Origin: UBA6220 sp041650375
GTDB taxonomy: Bacteria; Patescibacteriota; Minisyncoccia; Minisyncoccales; Minisyncoccaceae
Direction: 5' to 3'
Length of the DNA stretch: 64,000 nucleotides
NCBI GenBank assembly: GCA_041650375.1
Contig: JBAZLH010000004.1
Span: 1 to 64,000, forward strand
Translations under genes and position numbers: made by a program
Shown: in pieces, positions 6,956 to 16,171 of the stretch
How positions within the stretch are numbered: the stretch's first letter is position 1
How the letters are laid out: each line of letters starts with the position of its first letter
The notes under the pieces: generated by a model
The model's input: only the letters and a program-made list of their open reading frames with translations
Databases searched by the model: none
What the model was told of the DNA's origin: nothing

Positions 6956-7011
6956 ACTCTTTTTGAAATAAAAAACAATCCACAATTTTAATTGAGCTGT
7001 ACAGTTTTATT

Positions 7012-7971
7012 TTAATTTTTTAAATCTTTGCCGCTATGGAATTGCCTGTGAATATCTCCCAATTTCTTATTCGTGACATGGGTATAGATTTGGGTGGTGG
7101 CAATATTCCTGTGCCCTAAAAATTCTTGAATAATCCTAATATCCACGCCCTGGTTTAGCAAGTCCGTGGCCATGCTGTGCCGTAAAGTATGCGGCGTGGT
7201 AAAATACGGTATATTTGCCAAAGTGGCGTATTTCTTCACGATTCTTTCCATAGAACGAGCCGTTAAACGGCCTCCTGAGCCCATTCTGGTCCGATAATGA
7301 GTAAAGAGAGCTTTGTCCGTGTCAGAGCGGCTTTTAAGGTACTTTTTAAGCCATTCCAGGGCTCGTTCCGAGAAATAAACCGTCCTGGGATGATTGCCTT
7401 TACCTATAACCCCTAATTCCAAATCTTTCTTATTTTCTATGTTTTTAAACTGCTCCAAATTAAGGGCTTCCAGCTCGGCAATCCTTAAACCCGTGGAAAA
7501 AAGCACTTCCAAAATGGCCCGGTCCCGCAGCCCATCCTTGGTTTCAATATTGGGCGCCAAGAGCAGTTTTTGGATTTGCTCCAAGCTTAAAAACTTTACG
7601 GTATTTTCTTTGCGCGCATCTTTAGGTAATTGGATTTTATCCGCGGGCAAAGAAATAATATCTTTATCTGTAAAAAAACTCAAAAGAGACCTCAAGGCTA
7701 TTAAATAATAATTTTGGGTCAGCTTGGATAAAACCTTGTTGGTTTTCGGGTCTTTAAAACGCGCCAGGAACAATCGATAGGCCCAAATGTCCTCCGGGGT
7801 CAATTCATGCGGCAACAAGGCCTCTTTACGGACTGATTTGAGCCATTGGTTAAACTTGTTGAGATAACGCCCATAGTTCTTTTGGGTATTATCAGACAGG
7901 CCTTTTTCAATTTCGCAATAATCCAGGAAATCCGGAATATGCCTTAAAATGGGTTTATCGGATTTGGTCAT
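7012..7971 (-). CDS. xerC: Tyrosine recombinase, XerC/XerD type
   Basis: 319 residues. It would resolve chromosome dimers at a dif site. The N-terminal SAM-like DNA-binding domain spans about 1-110 (YLNKFNQWL, a tightly conserved core). The catalytic domain spans about 125-310, with GLRIAEL carrying the first Arg, a Lys in the GKGNHPR hairpin, HTLRHS with His and the second Arg, GHRN, and the nucleophile Tyr in TTQIYTH. Lineages of this type often have one Xer protein, so whether it is XerC or XerD is not decided. No dif site was recognised nearby. A long leader with its own promoter precedes it. Confidence 0.9.
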   Translation of the reverse strand: MTKSDKPILRHIPDFLDYCEIEKGLSDNTQKNYGRYLNKFNQWLKSVRKEALLPHELTPEDIWAYRLFLARFKDPKTNKVLSKLTQNYYLIALRSLLSFFTDKDIISLPADKIQLPKDARKENTVKFLSLEQIQKLLLAPNIETKDGLRDRAILEVLFSTGLRIAELEALNLEQFKNIENKKDLELGVIGKGNHPRTVYFSERALEWLKKYLKSRSDTDKALFTHYRTRMGSGGRLTARSMERIVKKYATLANIPYFTTPHTLRHSMATDLLNQGVDIRIIQEFLGHRNIATTQIYTHVTNKKLGDIHRQFHSGKDLKN

Positions 7972-8188
7972 TTTAGAGGTTTAATACAATTATAAATATA
8001 AGCGGGGAATTATATATTTAAAAATATATTTATTTTTTATTTTTATTATTTATTATTTTATTTTACACAAATAAGCACACTCTTTGAAAAAACGAAAAAA
8101 TCAACGGGGGAGGAGTCATTTACGCAGATACGGCACAAACACGCTCTCCAATGTCGCTTAACCTACATTGTCCGACATTTATACTCTA

Positions 8189-8217
8189 ATAATATCCAAG
8201 CCTATAAAGCTTGTCAA
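8189..8217 (-). promoter_or_regulatory. Promoter TTGACA-17-TATTAT with 210-nt leader
   Basis: Minus strand TTGACA (8217-8212), 17 bases, TATTAT (8194-8189); start near 8182. The leader down to the recombinase ATG at 7971 contains an AATGTCG / CGACATT stem (about 8178-8149) and no long ORF. The gap 7972-8188 holds nothing else I can identify beyond AT-rich sequence. Confidence 0.7.
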
Positions 8218-8300
8218 GCATTCTTCCCTTGCACAATAATGCCTTTCTTTTTAATTGTAAAATAAAAAAAGAAGGAAATAATTGTTTTCTTTTTAAGAAA

Positions 8301-8792
8301 TTAATCATTTCCCTCCTGGATGGCGTCCGCGGTGATGCCAACCTTAGATTTCTCGCATGCGTCTTCCCACGCATGCATCATGGGTTTGTAGTATTCCGGG
8401 TAAGTCCGGAAATTCTCCAAAACGTTTAAGCCTAAGCCAAATTCTCTGGAAGCGACAAGGCGAGTAATCGCCGTGGACATTTCCGCGGGATTATATCTTC
8501 CCCGAAGGCAATTGCACATTTCCTGCGGCCAATCCAGACAATCAATGAACTGGATAGTGTCCCGAACATTGTCTGTCTTTATTTTTTTTCTAAGCACGTG
8601 CATCCTCTTTGCGGCAAGGATAGCCGCTTTATGCGAATTTGTTTCGCTTATGTGTTTTCCCAATCTATTGTATGGGCGGAACCGTCCAATGTCCGGATCC
8701 GGAACTACAACATGGGGATTACACAACGGTGCTAAGTATCGCCTGGCTGTCGGAACGCCGGCAGACAAGCTTCCACCTGAAATATCTATCAA
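8301..8792 (-). CDS. Hypothetical protein, unknown
   Basis: 163 residues from TTG 8792, chosen because AGGAGG lies exactly 6 bases upstream (8804-8799). The open frame extends 20 codons further to TTG 8852, which has no ribosome site. The product is basic, begins with SGGSLSAGVPTARRY and has a Cys-containing centre (CLDWPQEMCNCLRG). No family is recognised and no membrane segment is visible. Confidence 0.55.
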   Translation of the reverse strand: MIDISGGSLSAGVPTARRYLAPLCNPHVVVPDPDIGRFRPYNRLGKHISETNSHKAAILAAKRMHVLRKKIKTDNVRDTIQFIDCLDWPQEMCNCLRGRYNPAEMSTAITRLVASREFGLGLNVLENFRTYPEYYKPMMHAWEDACEKSKVGITADAIQEGND

Positions 8793-8920
8793 TATATTCC
8801 TCCTGTACTTTGGTCCCTCCCTGTCAACAAAGTCGCGCAACTTCTGATTCAATATATTCTATTGACAAAGAACGACAATTATTATATATCATATTTTAAA
8901 TTTTCGGTCAATGTGGATAA

Positions 8921-8948
8921 CAAAAAGCGGGCAATTTTTACCCGCTTT
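8921..8948 (-). terminator. Terminator of the fatty-acid operon
   Basis: Minus strand AAAGCGGG / CCCGCTTT with a 9-nt loop and TTTTTG. It lies just after the carboxyltransferase stop. Confidence 0.85.
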
Positions 8949-8971
8949 CAAGCGCATAATTTAGGTTTTTA

Positions 8972-10510
8972 TTATAACGGTATGCTTCCGTGCTTTCTCA
9001 TAATCTTATTTTCCCGTTTCGCGGAAATTGATTCCAAGCATTTAATTAAAACATTTCTGGTCTCGGCCGGATTAATAATTAAATCAACTTGCCCGAGCTT
9101 GGCAGCGCAAAACGGATCCAGTAAATTTTCTTTCAACTCCCCTATTTTTTCTTGCTCGATTTTTTCCGGATCCGGGCTGGCGTCAATTTGTTTTTTAAAA
9201 ATAATTTTTACCGCTTGTTCCGGCCCCATTACCGCGATTTGCGCTTCCGGCCAAGCAATCACTTTATCATAGCCAAGCTTGCGGGACGCCAAAGCGATAT
9301 ACGCTCCCCCAAAGGCTTTTCTTAGGATAACGCTAATCTTGGGAACCGAGGCTTCGGCATAGGCGTATAAAACCTTGGCGCCGTGCCTGATAATTCCCTG
9401 GTGTTCCTGGTTGGCGCCGGGCAAATATCCGGGAGTATCAACCAAGTTTATTATTGGTAAATTAAAAGCGTCGCAAAATCTGACAAAACGCGCAATCTTA
9501 TCCGAAGAATCAATGTCCAAAACTCCGGCAGAAGACTTGGCTTGGTTGGCCACCACTCCAACAACTTTTCCGGACAATCTGGCAAATCCCACTACCGCGT
9601 TGGCGGCAAAGCCGGCCTGAATTTCAAAAAAAGAATTCTCATCAAAAATCTCATTGATTACGGCTTTAATGTCATAACTCTTATTAAAATCTTCGGGAAC
9701 TATTTCCAATAACTTTTCATTTTTGTCCGCCCTGGCCGCGGCCGGTTTGGCGGGCATGTCTTCCAAATTGTTTTGAGGCAAATAAGAAAGCAATTGTTTT
9801 ACTCCAATAAAACAATCTTTTTCATTTTCGTAAACAAAATGCGCGCACCCGCTTTTGCTTCCGTGTACTGCGGCTCCGCCCAAATTTTCAAAATCAACAT
9901 CCTCGCCCGTTACTTTCTTAATCACTTCCGGCCCGGTAATATACATCTGGGATATTTTATCAACCATGAAAATAAAATCTGAAAGTCCGGGAGCGTAACA
10001 AGCTCCGCCCGCGGACGGGCCGACAATCACGCTTATCTGGGGCACCACGCCGGAAGACTTGACCATATTTTTAAATATGGAAGCGTAGCCGTCCAGGCTG
10101 GCAATCCCCTCCTGGATCCTGGCTCCGCCCGAATCCATAATGCCGATAATCGGGCATCCGTTCTTTTCCGCCAATTCAATTGTTTCCGCTATTTTCTGCC
10201 CGTGCATTTCACCCAAAGACCCGCCCATTTTGCTAAAGTCTTGGCTTAAAACATACACCAAGCGATTATTTATTTTACCGAATCCGGTAATCACGGAATC
10301 CCCCACGAACTTTTTTTTGCCCAATTCTTCTTCACTGAACCGGCTCTCAATAAAACCTCCCAATTCCACAAAGCTGCCCGCATCCAAAAGCAAATCAATT
10401 CTTTCTCTGGCGGTAAGCTTGCCTTTTTGGCGCTGTTTTTCCTCCAGTTCGGAATCTTTAAGCCCGGCCAATTTCTCATTTAATTTTTTTATGCCTTTTT
10501 CAAAATTCAT
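8972..10510 (-). CDS. Acyl-CoA carboxylase carboxyltransferase (AccD/PccB type)
   Basis: 512 residues, the usual length for fused alpha/beta carboxyltransferases. It moves CO2 from biotin on BCCP to an acyl-CoA. Two crotonase-fold halves are visible: GGSLGEMHGQKI and DSGGARIQEG in the first (about 95-135), VDTPGYLPG and KAFGGAYIALASRKLG in the second (about 357-415). At the position that sets substrate preference in characterised actinobacterial homologues (Asp in propionyl-CoA enzymes, Ile in acetyl-CoA enzymes), this protein has Ile405, which favours acetyl-CoA and hence malonyl-CoA. It is the last gene of the operon. Confidence 0.9.
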   Translation of the reverse strand: MNFEKGIKKLNEKLAGLKDSELEEKQRQKGKLTARERIDLLLDAGSFVELGGFIESRFSEEELGKKKFVGDSVITGFGKINNRLVYVLSQDFSKMGGSLGEMHGQKIAETIELAEKNGCPIIGIMDSGGARIQEGIASLDGYASIFKNMVKSSGVVPQISVIVGPSAGGACYAPGLSDFIFMVDKISQMYITGPEVIKKVTGEDVDFENLGGAAVHGSKSGCAHFVYENEKDCFIGVKQLLSYLPQNNLEDMPAKPAAARADKNEKLLEIVPEDFNKSYDIKAVINEIFDENSFFEIQAGFAANAVVGFARLSGKVVGVVANQAKSSAGVLDIDSSDKIARFVRFCDAFNLPIINLVDTPGYLPGANQEHQGIIRHGAKVLYAYAEASVPKISVILRKAFGGAYIALASRKLGYDKVIAWPEAQIAVMGPEQAVKIIFKKQIDASPDPEKIEQEKIGELKENLLDPFCAAKLGQVDLIINPAETRNVLIKCLESISAKRENKIMRKHGSIPL

Positions 10511-10543
10511 AAATCTTAAATGTTTATTTTTTTAATTTATATT

Positions 10544-11095
10544 TTATTGGTTATTCTGATTAATTATTTCTAATTGATTTTTTAATTCCGAAAGGATTTT
10601 TTCCAAAATTTCGTTATTATCAATTTCTTTAAATAATACTTGCCGCAATGAAACGGAAATATCTTTTAAGTCATTTGGAAATTCTTTTATGTTCGTATCC
10701 AGCCCCACGCCGATTATGGAAACCAAGGTTTTATCTCCCATAATTACATTCTCGGTTAAAACGCCACAAACTTTTTTGCCATCCAATAAAATGTCATTTG
10801 GCAATTTTATTAACGGCTCCAAATTGAAATCGTCTTTTATGATTTTACTGATAACGAAAGCGGCTAAAATAGTAATGGTTTGCAAATCCGCGATGCTGCT
10901 CTTGGGCAAAATTACGGAAAAATACAATCCGCCTTCGGGAGAAAACCAAGCCTCCCCTTTTCGGCCGTGCCCATTGCTCTGTTGGCGCGCCAAAACAACC
11001 GTCCACGGCGATTCATTTTGAATTGCCAATTCTTTGGCCTTTTCACTGGTGGAAGGAATATCCTCAAATTCAATTATTTTAAATTTAGGCTCCAT
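10544..11095 (-). CDS. birA: Biotin-protein ligase, catalytic domain only
   Basis: 183 residues. It attaches biotin to BCCP. The catalytic domain shows QQSNGHGRKGEAWFS (biotinyl-AMP loop), GGLYFSVIL and KLPNDILLDGKKVCGVLTE. There is no N-terminal HTH domain, so it should not act as a biotin repressor. It is placed directly after the BCCP gene, its substrate (6-bp gap), with the carboxyltransferase downstream. Confidence 0.92.
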   Translation of the reverse strand: MEPKFKIIEFEDIPSTSEKAKELAIQNESPWTVVLARQQSNGHGRKGEAWFSPEGGLYFSVILPKSSIADLQTITILAAFVISKIIKDDFNLEPLIKLPNDILLDGKKVCGVLTENVIMGDKTLVSIIGVGLDTNIKEFPNDLKDISVSLRQVLFKEIDNNEILEKILSELKNQLEIINQNNQ

Positions 11096-11100
11096 AAATA

Positions 11101-11490
11101 TTATTCTAAAATTATAAGCAAATCCCCTTCCCTGACGGCTTGGCCCTTCTTGACCAATATTTCTTTTACCTTGCCTTGCGTTTCCGCCAAAATTTCATTT
11201 TCCATTTTCATGGCTGATAAGGTTAAAAGTTTTTGCGCCACTTTTATTAGGCTATTCGGCTCAATTGAAATTTCGGAAATTACGCCAGACAAAGGCGCTT
11301 TTATTTGTTTAGAATTTTTGGGCGCGATTGAGGCCGGCTTAACGAAACCGCTATTTTCTTTTTGCGCCTTTCCATTGCCGTTCGCGTCAAAAACATATTC
11401 GTTGCCGTCAATATTAACAACCACCGTGTCCGCCAAATCTTCCACGCTTACGTTATATTCCCTGCCTTTAATTTTTATTTTTAAATTCAT
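11101..11490 (-). CDS. accB: Biotin carboxyl carrier protein
   Basis: 129 residues. The N-terminal half resembles the short region of acyl-CoA carboxylase carriers (FDANGNG). The C-terminal biotinyl domain (about 62-129) carries SAMKMENEI with Lys95 as the biotin site, and the two-fold hammerhead strands GVISEIS and GKVKEIL around it. ATG 11490 lies 2 bp after the biotin carboxylase stop, so the two are surely co-translated. Confidence 0.93.
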   Translation of the reverse strand: MNLKIKIKGREYNVSVEDLADTVVVNIDGNEYVFDANGNGKAQKENSGFVKPASIAPKNSKQIKAPLSGVISEISIEPNSLIKVAQKLLTLSAMKMENEILAETQGKVKEILVKKGQAVREGDLLIILE

Positions 11491-11492
11491 AC

Positions 11493-13031
11493 CTATCTCA
11501 TCATTTTAATCCTGTTTCCCGCAACCCATTTTGACGCCCCGGAAACATTATTTTGATTTTTATTTTTAACGCTTTTATACACCTGAAAAACCGCTTCGGC
11601 CAATTCCGGCTCGCTGATGTCGTGAACTAATTTTTCTTCAAAGTGCTTATGCGACCCGACCGAGCACATTATTTCTTTAAGTATTTCGCTCTCTTCTATA
11701 AAATTGGAATTATAATTTCCGGACAAAAAATCTTTATGTCTCAAAAGAATTTTAAAAAACGGAATCGTGGTGGAAACACCCTCAATGATTATTTCGTCCA
11801 GCGCCCGTTTCAGTTTGCTAATTGCCTCGTTCCGTGTTTTGCCGTGCGCGATAATCTTGGCTATCAAAGAATCAAAATACGGATAAATTTCCTGGCCTTC
11901 GTGCAAAAAACTGTGCACGAATATTCCCTGCCCGCCCGCCGGAACATATTTTTTAATCACCCCGGGCGTTGGCAAAAAATTCTTGGACGGGTCCTCGGAA
12001 TTGATTCTGGCTTCAATCGCCCAGCCGTTAAAATGGACTTCTTTTTGCGAAAAAGAAATTTGCTCGCCCCGGGCGATTCTAATTTGCTGCTCCACGATAT
12101 CTATTCCGGTAATAGCTTCCGTAACCGGATGCTCAACCTGAATTCTCGGATTAACTTCCATAAAATAATAATTGCCTTCCGTGTCCATTAAAAATTCCAC
12201 GGTGGCGGCTCCCTGATACCTCACTTCTTCGCAAATTTTTACAGCCCAACGCCCCATTTCTTCCCTTTGCTTATCCGTTAAAAAAGAAGACGGGCTCTCT
12301 TCCAGCAATTTTTGGAAGCGGCGCTGGATTGTGCAATCCCTCTCGCCCAAATGAACCGCCTTGCGCCCGTCGCCCAAAACCTGGAACTCAATATGCCTGG
12401 ATTCGGGCAAATATTTTTCCAAAAAGAAATCCAAATCCGTGAACCCGGCCGACATTTGTTTTTGGATTCCGGAAGTGATTGTTAAAAAGTCCGTGCCGCT
12501 GATGTCATGGTCGATTACGCGAATACCCATACCGCCTCCGCCCCTTTGGGCCTTAAAGATAAATGGCGGTTTGATTTTTCGCGCGCTCATAAATAAATCT
12601 TTGGTGGTTCTAATCGGACGGTCGCTGGCGGGCAAAGTCGGCACACCAACTTTCTTCGCCACTTTCTTGGCTTCAACTTTATCTTCAAATCTTCGAAGAG
12701 TTTTATAATGGGGCCCGATAAATTTTATTTTATTTTTCGCACACAAAAGGGCGAACTTCCAATTTTCCGCCAAAAAACCATAGCCCGGGTGAATCGCGTC
12801 CGCTTCCGCCCGCTTGGCTATTTCAATTATTTTTTGCTTATCCAAATATCCGGAAGACCCTTCTTTTTCCAAAAAATAAAATTCGTCCGCCAAATTGGCT
12901 TCCAAAAAATCTTTTTCTTGTCCAACCATGGGGCAAAGAGCCACGGTTTTAATACCCATCTCTTTGCAGGTTCGGATAATCCTGATGGCGATTTCTCCCC
13001 GATTGGCGATTAAAATCTTTTTAATTTTCAT
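11493..13031 (-). CDS. accC: Biotin carboxylase subunit
   Basis: 512 residues. ATP-dependent carboxylation of biotin on BCCP. ATP-grasp landmarks: KILIANRGEIA at the start, HPGYGFLAEN, the glycine loop RGGGGMGIR, EKYLPESRHIEFQV, FMEVNPRIQVEHPVTE. It is slightly longer than free-standing AccC (about 450), with a C-terminal extension as in some acyl-CoA carboxylase alpha chains, but the biotin domain is a separate gene. Its start overlaps the PlsC gene end by 11 bp. Confidence 0.95.
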   Translation of the reverse strand: MKIKKILIANRGEIAIRIIRTCKEMGIKTVALCPMVGQEKDFLEANLADEFYFLEKEGSSGYLDKQKIIEIAKRAEADAIHPGYGFLAENWKFALLCAKNKIKFIGPHYKTLRRFEDKVEAKKVAKKVGVPTLPASDRPIRTTKDLFMSARKIKPPFIFKAQRGGGGMGIRVIDHDISGTDFLTITSGIQKQMSAGFTDLDFFLEKYLPESRHIEFQVLGDGRKAVHLGERDCTIQRRFQKLLEESPSSFLTDKQREEMGRWAVKICEEVRYQGAATVEFLMDTEGNYYFMEVNPRIQVEHPVTEAITGIDIVEQQIRIARGEQISFSQKEVHFNGWAIEARINSEDPSKNFLPTPGVIKKYVPAGGQGIFVHSFLHEGQEIYPYFDSLIAKIIAHGKTRNEAISKLKRALDEIIIEGVSTTIPFFKILLRHKDFLSGNYNSNFIEESEILKEIMCSVGSHKHFEEKLVHDISEPELAEAVFQVYKSVKNKNQNNVSGASKWVAGNRIKMMR

Positions 13032-13680
13032 ACACTAATTTTTTAATTTCTTCCATTAACTTGCCGGTAATCTCGGCGCAAAAATTTTTATACTCTTCCG
13101 AATCAACGTTAATTTGTTTCGCTTTTTGAAAATACTCAACAAAGCTGAGCGGCTTGCCTATTCTCAATTCAATATTCTTTTTTATTTTCGGTTTTTCTCC
13201 CGGAGGAAAAGTTTCAAACGCCCCGACAATGCCCATGGGCAAAATCGGCACGCCGGTGCGTAAATACAGCTTGGCAACCCCCCATTTCCCTTCCATCACC
13301 TCACCCGTGCGCGTTCGGGTGCCTTCCGGATAAATTATCAAATCGTAGCCGTTTTTCAAATATTCAACCGCTTTTTCAAACGCCAACTTTTTGGATTCAT
13401 TGTCATTTCTGTTTACCGGAATAACCTCGGCGTAGGCGTATAAAAAAGTCCTCAAAAATTTAAAACCCTTATTCTCCCTGTCCACTTGCCCGATATAGGT
13501 AAATCGCCTCGGCACGCACACGTATCCGGAAAGAACAATATCCAAATAACTTTGGTGGTTGCTGGCTAAAATAAAATTGCCTAAAGGAATATTTTCTCTG
13601 CCTTTTAATTTTTTTATGAACACTCCGGAAACGATGGGAGCTAAAAATATTTTTGAAAAAATGGAAACGAATCTGTTCAT
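13021..13680 (-). CDS. plsC: 1-acyl-sn-glycerol-3-phosphate acyltransferase
   Basis: 219 residues. It acylates lysophosphatidic acid to phosphatidic acid at the membrane. Motif I is NHQSYLDI (NHxxxxD), motif III is YPEGTRTRTG (EGTR), and PILPMGIVG matches motif IV. An N-terminal hydrophobic segment (about 7-25) fits membrane association. Its position between fatty-acid genes ties acyl production to phospholipid assembly; gpsA at 60 kb would supply the glycerol phosphate. Confidence 0.93.
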   Translation of the reverse strand: MNRFVSIFSKIFLAPIVSGVFIKKLKGRENIPLGNFILASNHQSYLDIVLSGYVCVPRRFTYIGQVDRENKGFKFLRTFLYAYAEVIPVNRNDNESKKLAFEKAVEYLKNGYDLIIYPEGTRTRTGEVMEGKWGVAKLYLRTGVPILPMGIVGAFETFPPGEKPKIKKNIELRIGKPLSFVEYFQKAKQINVDSEEYKNFCAEITGKLMEEIKKLVYEN

Positions 13681-13684
13681 ATTT

Positions 13685-14626
13685 TTATTTTAACAAATTT
13701 TTTCCGTTTTCCAGCAATTCGGACGCGCCCAATACCAATTCATCCATTATTTCTTGGCAAGTCTTTATTTTATTGATTCCGCCCGCGCAAATTCCGCAAA
13801 GCATCGGAGTCAAGTCGGAATTAGCCGAACCTTTGTTGCCCGCAAACCTTTCCGAATTAACTTCTTCGGGAAACGGATTTTTTTCTTCCATCTTCTTAAT
13901 GGTTTCGGTCAATTTATTTTTCAAGGCGCGAATCGGATGGCCGGTAAAGCGCGCCACCACGGTTACGTCTTCATCGGTCGCGTTAATAATCGCGTTCTTA
14001 TAGTTTTCGTGGATTTGGCATTCCGCGCTCGCCATAAACCTGGTTCCGATCTGGACGCCATCCGCGCCCAACATTAATGCCGCGGCAAAAGTATGCGCGT
14101 CGTAAATTCCGCCCGCGGCGATAATCGGAATGGTTTTAATAACCTGGCTGGTTTGCGGCACCAAACAAAAAGTGGAATTTTCTCCAATATGCCCACCCGA
14201 TTCCATTCCTTCCACCACCACCGCGTCAATTCCGTTTTGTTCCATCTTCTGCGCCAAACGCACAAACGGAACTACGGCGATAACTTTAATGCCCGCTTTT
14301 TTCAAATAAGGCAAAATCGGCAAAGGATTTCCTCCGCCCGTAAAAACAATCGGAACTTTTTGTTTAATAATCACCTTTACCAATTCGGCGACATTGGGAT
14401 TTTGCATTAAAAGATTTACCCCAAACGGCTTATCGGTCAATGTTTTGGTTTTTTTGATTTCTTCTTCAAGCCAAGCAGGCGAAGCAAAGCCGGAACCGAT
14501 AACGCCAACTCCGCCCGCGTTGCTGACGGCCGCCACCAATACGGATTCGGATACGCCGGCCATGCCGCCCTGGATTATCGGATGTTTTATATTTAAAAGT
14601 TTTACCAGTTTATTATTCTCAAACAT
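13685..14626 (-). CDS. fabK: Enoyl reductase, FabK type (FMN)
   Basis: 313 residues from ATG 14626; the longer open frame upstream runs into the preceding gene and is rejected because FabK proteins begin at about NNKLVKLLNIKHPIIQGGM. FMN-dependent TIM barrel: QGGMAGVSE, AVSNAGGVGVIGSG, VEGMESGGHIGE with the active-site His, IIAAGGI, LGADGVQIGTRF. It reduces trans-2-enoyl thioesters in the last step of each elongation cycle. The C-terminus keeps the FabK-like ARFTGHPIRALKNKLT segment. 19 bp after the FabZ-FabK gene. Confidence 0.9.
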   Translation of the reverse strand: MFENNKLVKLLNIKHPIIQGGMAGVSESVLVAAVSNAGGVGVIGSGFASPAWLEEEIKKTKTLTDKPFGVNLLMQNPNVAELVKVIIKQKVPIVFTGGGNPLPILPYLKKAGIKVIAVVPFVRLAQKMEQNGIDAVVVEGMESGGHIGENSTFCLVPQTSQVIKTIPIIAAGGIYDAHTFAAALMLGADGVQIGTRFMASAECQIHENYKNAIINATDEDVTVVARFTGHPIRALKNKLTETIKKMEEKNPFPEEVNSERFAGNKGSANSDLTPMLCGICAGGINKIKTCQEIMDELVLGASELLENGKNLLK

Positions 14627-14645
14627 TTTTTTATAATTAAATATA

Positions 14646-16157
14646 TTATGCTTTTCTAATAAGCGGCTCTTTGGCAAGAATATTGTTGGCCTCATCCACC
14701 AATTCTTTTAACAGCTCTTTAACGCTAATGATTTTTTCTATCCGCCAAGCGTTGCTGCCGGCAAAAACCAGACCATTGTCCAAATCGCCTTTTCTGGCAT
14801 TTTCCAAGGCTTTTAAGATGCAATAACTTTTATCGCAAACCGGACCGATGCAACCAATACATTCCGTTAAGTTAACCTTGGGGGCCGTGTTGTTTAAAAC
14901 TTTTTCCACGAATTTGGTTTTTATGGCGCGCCCGGGCAAACCAACCGGCGAATGCACAATCACAATATCTTCCGCCTTGGCGTTAATATACGCTTGTTTG
15001 AATTTTATATCCGCGTCACATTCATTGGTGGCCACGAATCTAGTCGCCATTTGCACTCCCGCGGCGCCAGCTTTTAACATTTCCACAATATCCTTGCCGC
15101 TAAAAACTCCGCCCGCGGCAATCAAAGGAATTTTCACTGTTTGAACGGCTTCTTTAATAATATCAATTGTTTTCCTGAATTCATGCCCTTCCGGAAAACC
15201 CAAATGTCCGCCCGCGTCGCAACCTTCAATAATCACGGCCGCGGCTCCGGCTTTTTCAGCTTTCTCGGCCACTCGCGCGGACGATGCCATGGCAAAAACA
15301 GGAATATCGTATTTGCCCGCGATTTCAAAAATATCTTCGCGGAAACCCGCCCCTTGGATAATCAAATTGATTCCTTCTTCGGCCGCGGCTTTAACTAATT
15401 CTTTGAAATGCCCGACCACTCCCATAATATTTATCCCAATGATTCCGCTTTCGCCCGCGATTTCCCGGGCCTGCCTGATTTCATCTTTTACTTCTTGCGG
15501 ATTATTCATTCCGGAAATCGCCACAATGCCAATCGCTCCTTCTTTGGCAACATTACCGGCTAAATTATGCAACGAAACTCTCACCGCCATCCCCCCTTGA
15601 ATAATGGGAATCCTGGCTAAAATATTCCTGACTTTAAGTGCCGGCAAATTAGAAATTTTTACTTCCGCAACGGCCGGATTTATTGTATTTTTTGATTCAG
15701 CCAATTTTTCTTGCATTTCTTTTTTTGTGACTACGGCCACGCTAAACCTGACTTCGCATTTTCTTTTATCGTTTACATAGGCTTCGCCCAAAAAATTCGC
15801 AATTCTCTCAGCATACATTCCCAGCATTTTTACCCGGTATTCAATTTTGTCTCCCGGCCAAATCGGCTCGTAAAAAAACGCGCTCCTGACTTGGTAAGCC
15901 AACAAGTGCTTGTCCGCGCTTTGCTCGCCTAATTTTTCGCGCAAAAGCAAAGTCCCGGTTTGGGCTATGCCCTCCACCACCAACACCCCCGGCATTATAG
16001 GAAAATCAACAAAGTGCCCTTTAAAAAAAGGGTCTTCAACGGAAGTGTATTTATAGCCGACAATATTATCGCCTTCTATTTTTTCAATCTCATCAACCCA
16101 TAAAAATGGTTCTTGATAAGGAATCTTTTCCTTGATTTGTTCTTTTGAATACAGCAT
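14646..16157 (-). CDS. FabZ-like dehydratase fused to a FabK-like reductase
   Basis: 503 residues in two domains. Residues 1-150 are a hot-dog dehydratase: PFFKGHFVDFPIMPGVLVVE, with His48 and Glu62 at the catalytic positions of FabZ. Residues about 170-500 are an FMN TIM-barrel oxidoreductase (IIQGGMAVRVS, EGCDAGGHLG, GAAGVQMATRF) ending in a Cys-rich segment CIGCIGPVCDKSYC and GLVFAGSNAWRI, typical of the nitronate-monooxygenase-like branch. The fusion would carry out dehydration and enoyl reduction in one chain. An inverted-repeat element fills the 200 bp upstream. Confidence 0.88.
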   Translation of the reverse strand: MLYSKEQIKEKIPYQEPFLWVDEIEKIEGDNIVGYKYTSVEDPFFKGHFVDFPIMPGVLVVEGIAQTGTLLLREKLGEQSADKHLLAYQVRSAFFYEPIWPGDKIEYRVKMLGMYAERIANFLGEAYVNDKRKCEVRFSVAVVTKKEMQEKLAESKNTINPAVAEVKISNLPALKVRNILARIPIIQGGMAVRVSLHNLAGNVAKEGAIGIVAISGMNNPQEVKDEIRQAREIAGESGIIGINIMGVVGHFKELVKAAAEEGINLIIQGAGFREDIFEIAGKYDIPVFAMASSARVAEKAEKAGAAAVIIEGCDAGGHLGFPEGHEFRKTIDIIKEAVQTVKIPLIAAGGVFSGKDIVEMLKAGAAGVQMATRFVATNECDADIKFKQAYINAKAEDIVIVHSPVGLPGRAIKTKFVEKVLNNTAPKVNLTECIGCIGPVCDKSYCILKALENARKGDLDNGLVFAGSNAWRIEKIISVKELLKELVDEANNILAKEPLIRKA

Positions 16158-16171
16158 AGTAACTTTTTATA

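Noticed and set aside
4600..7000. CRISPR array
   Set aside because: No regularly spaced direct repeats and no cas genes anywhere in the window.
6440..7971. Integron (recombinase plus attC-like hairpins)
   Set aside because: The recombinase is an ordinary XerC/D without the integron-specific insertion as far as can be seen, and the hairpins lack attC core boxes.
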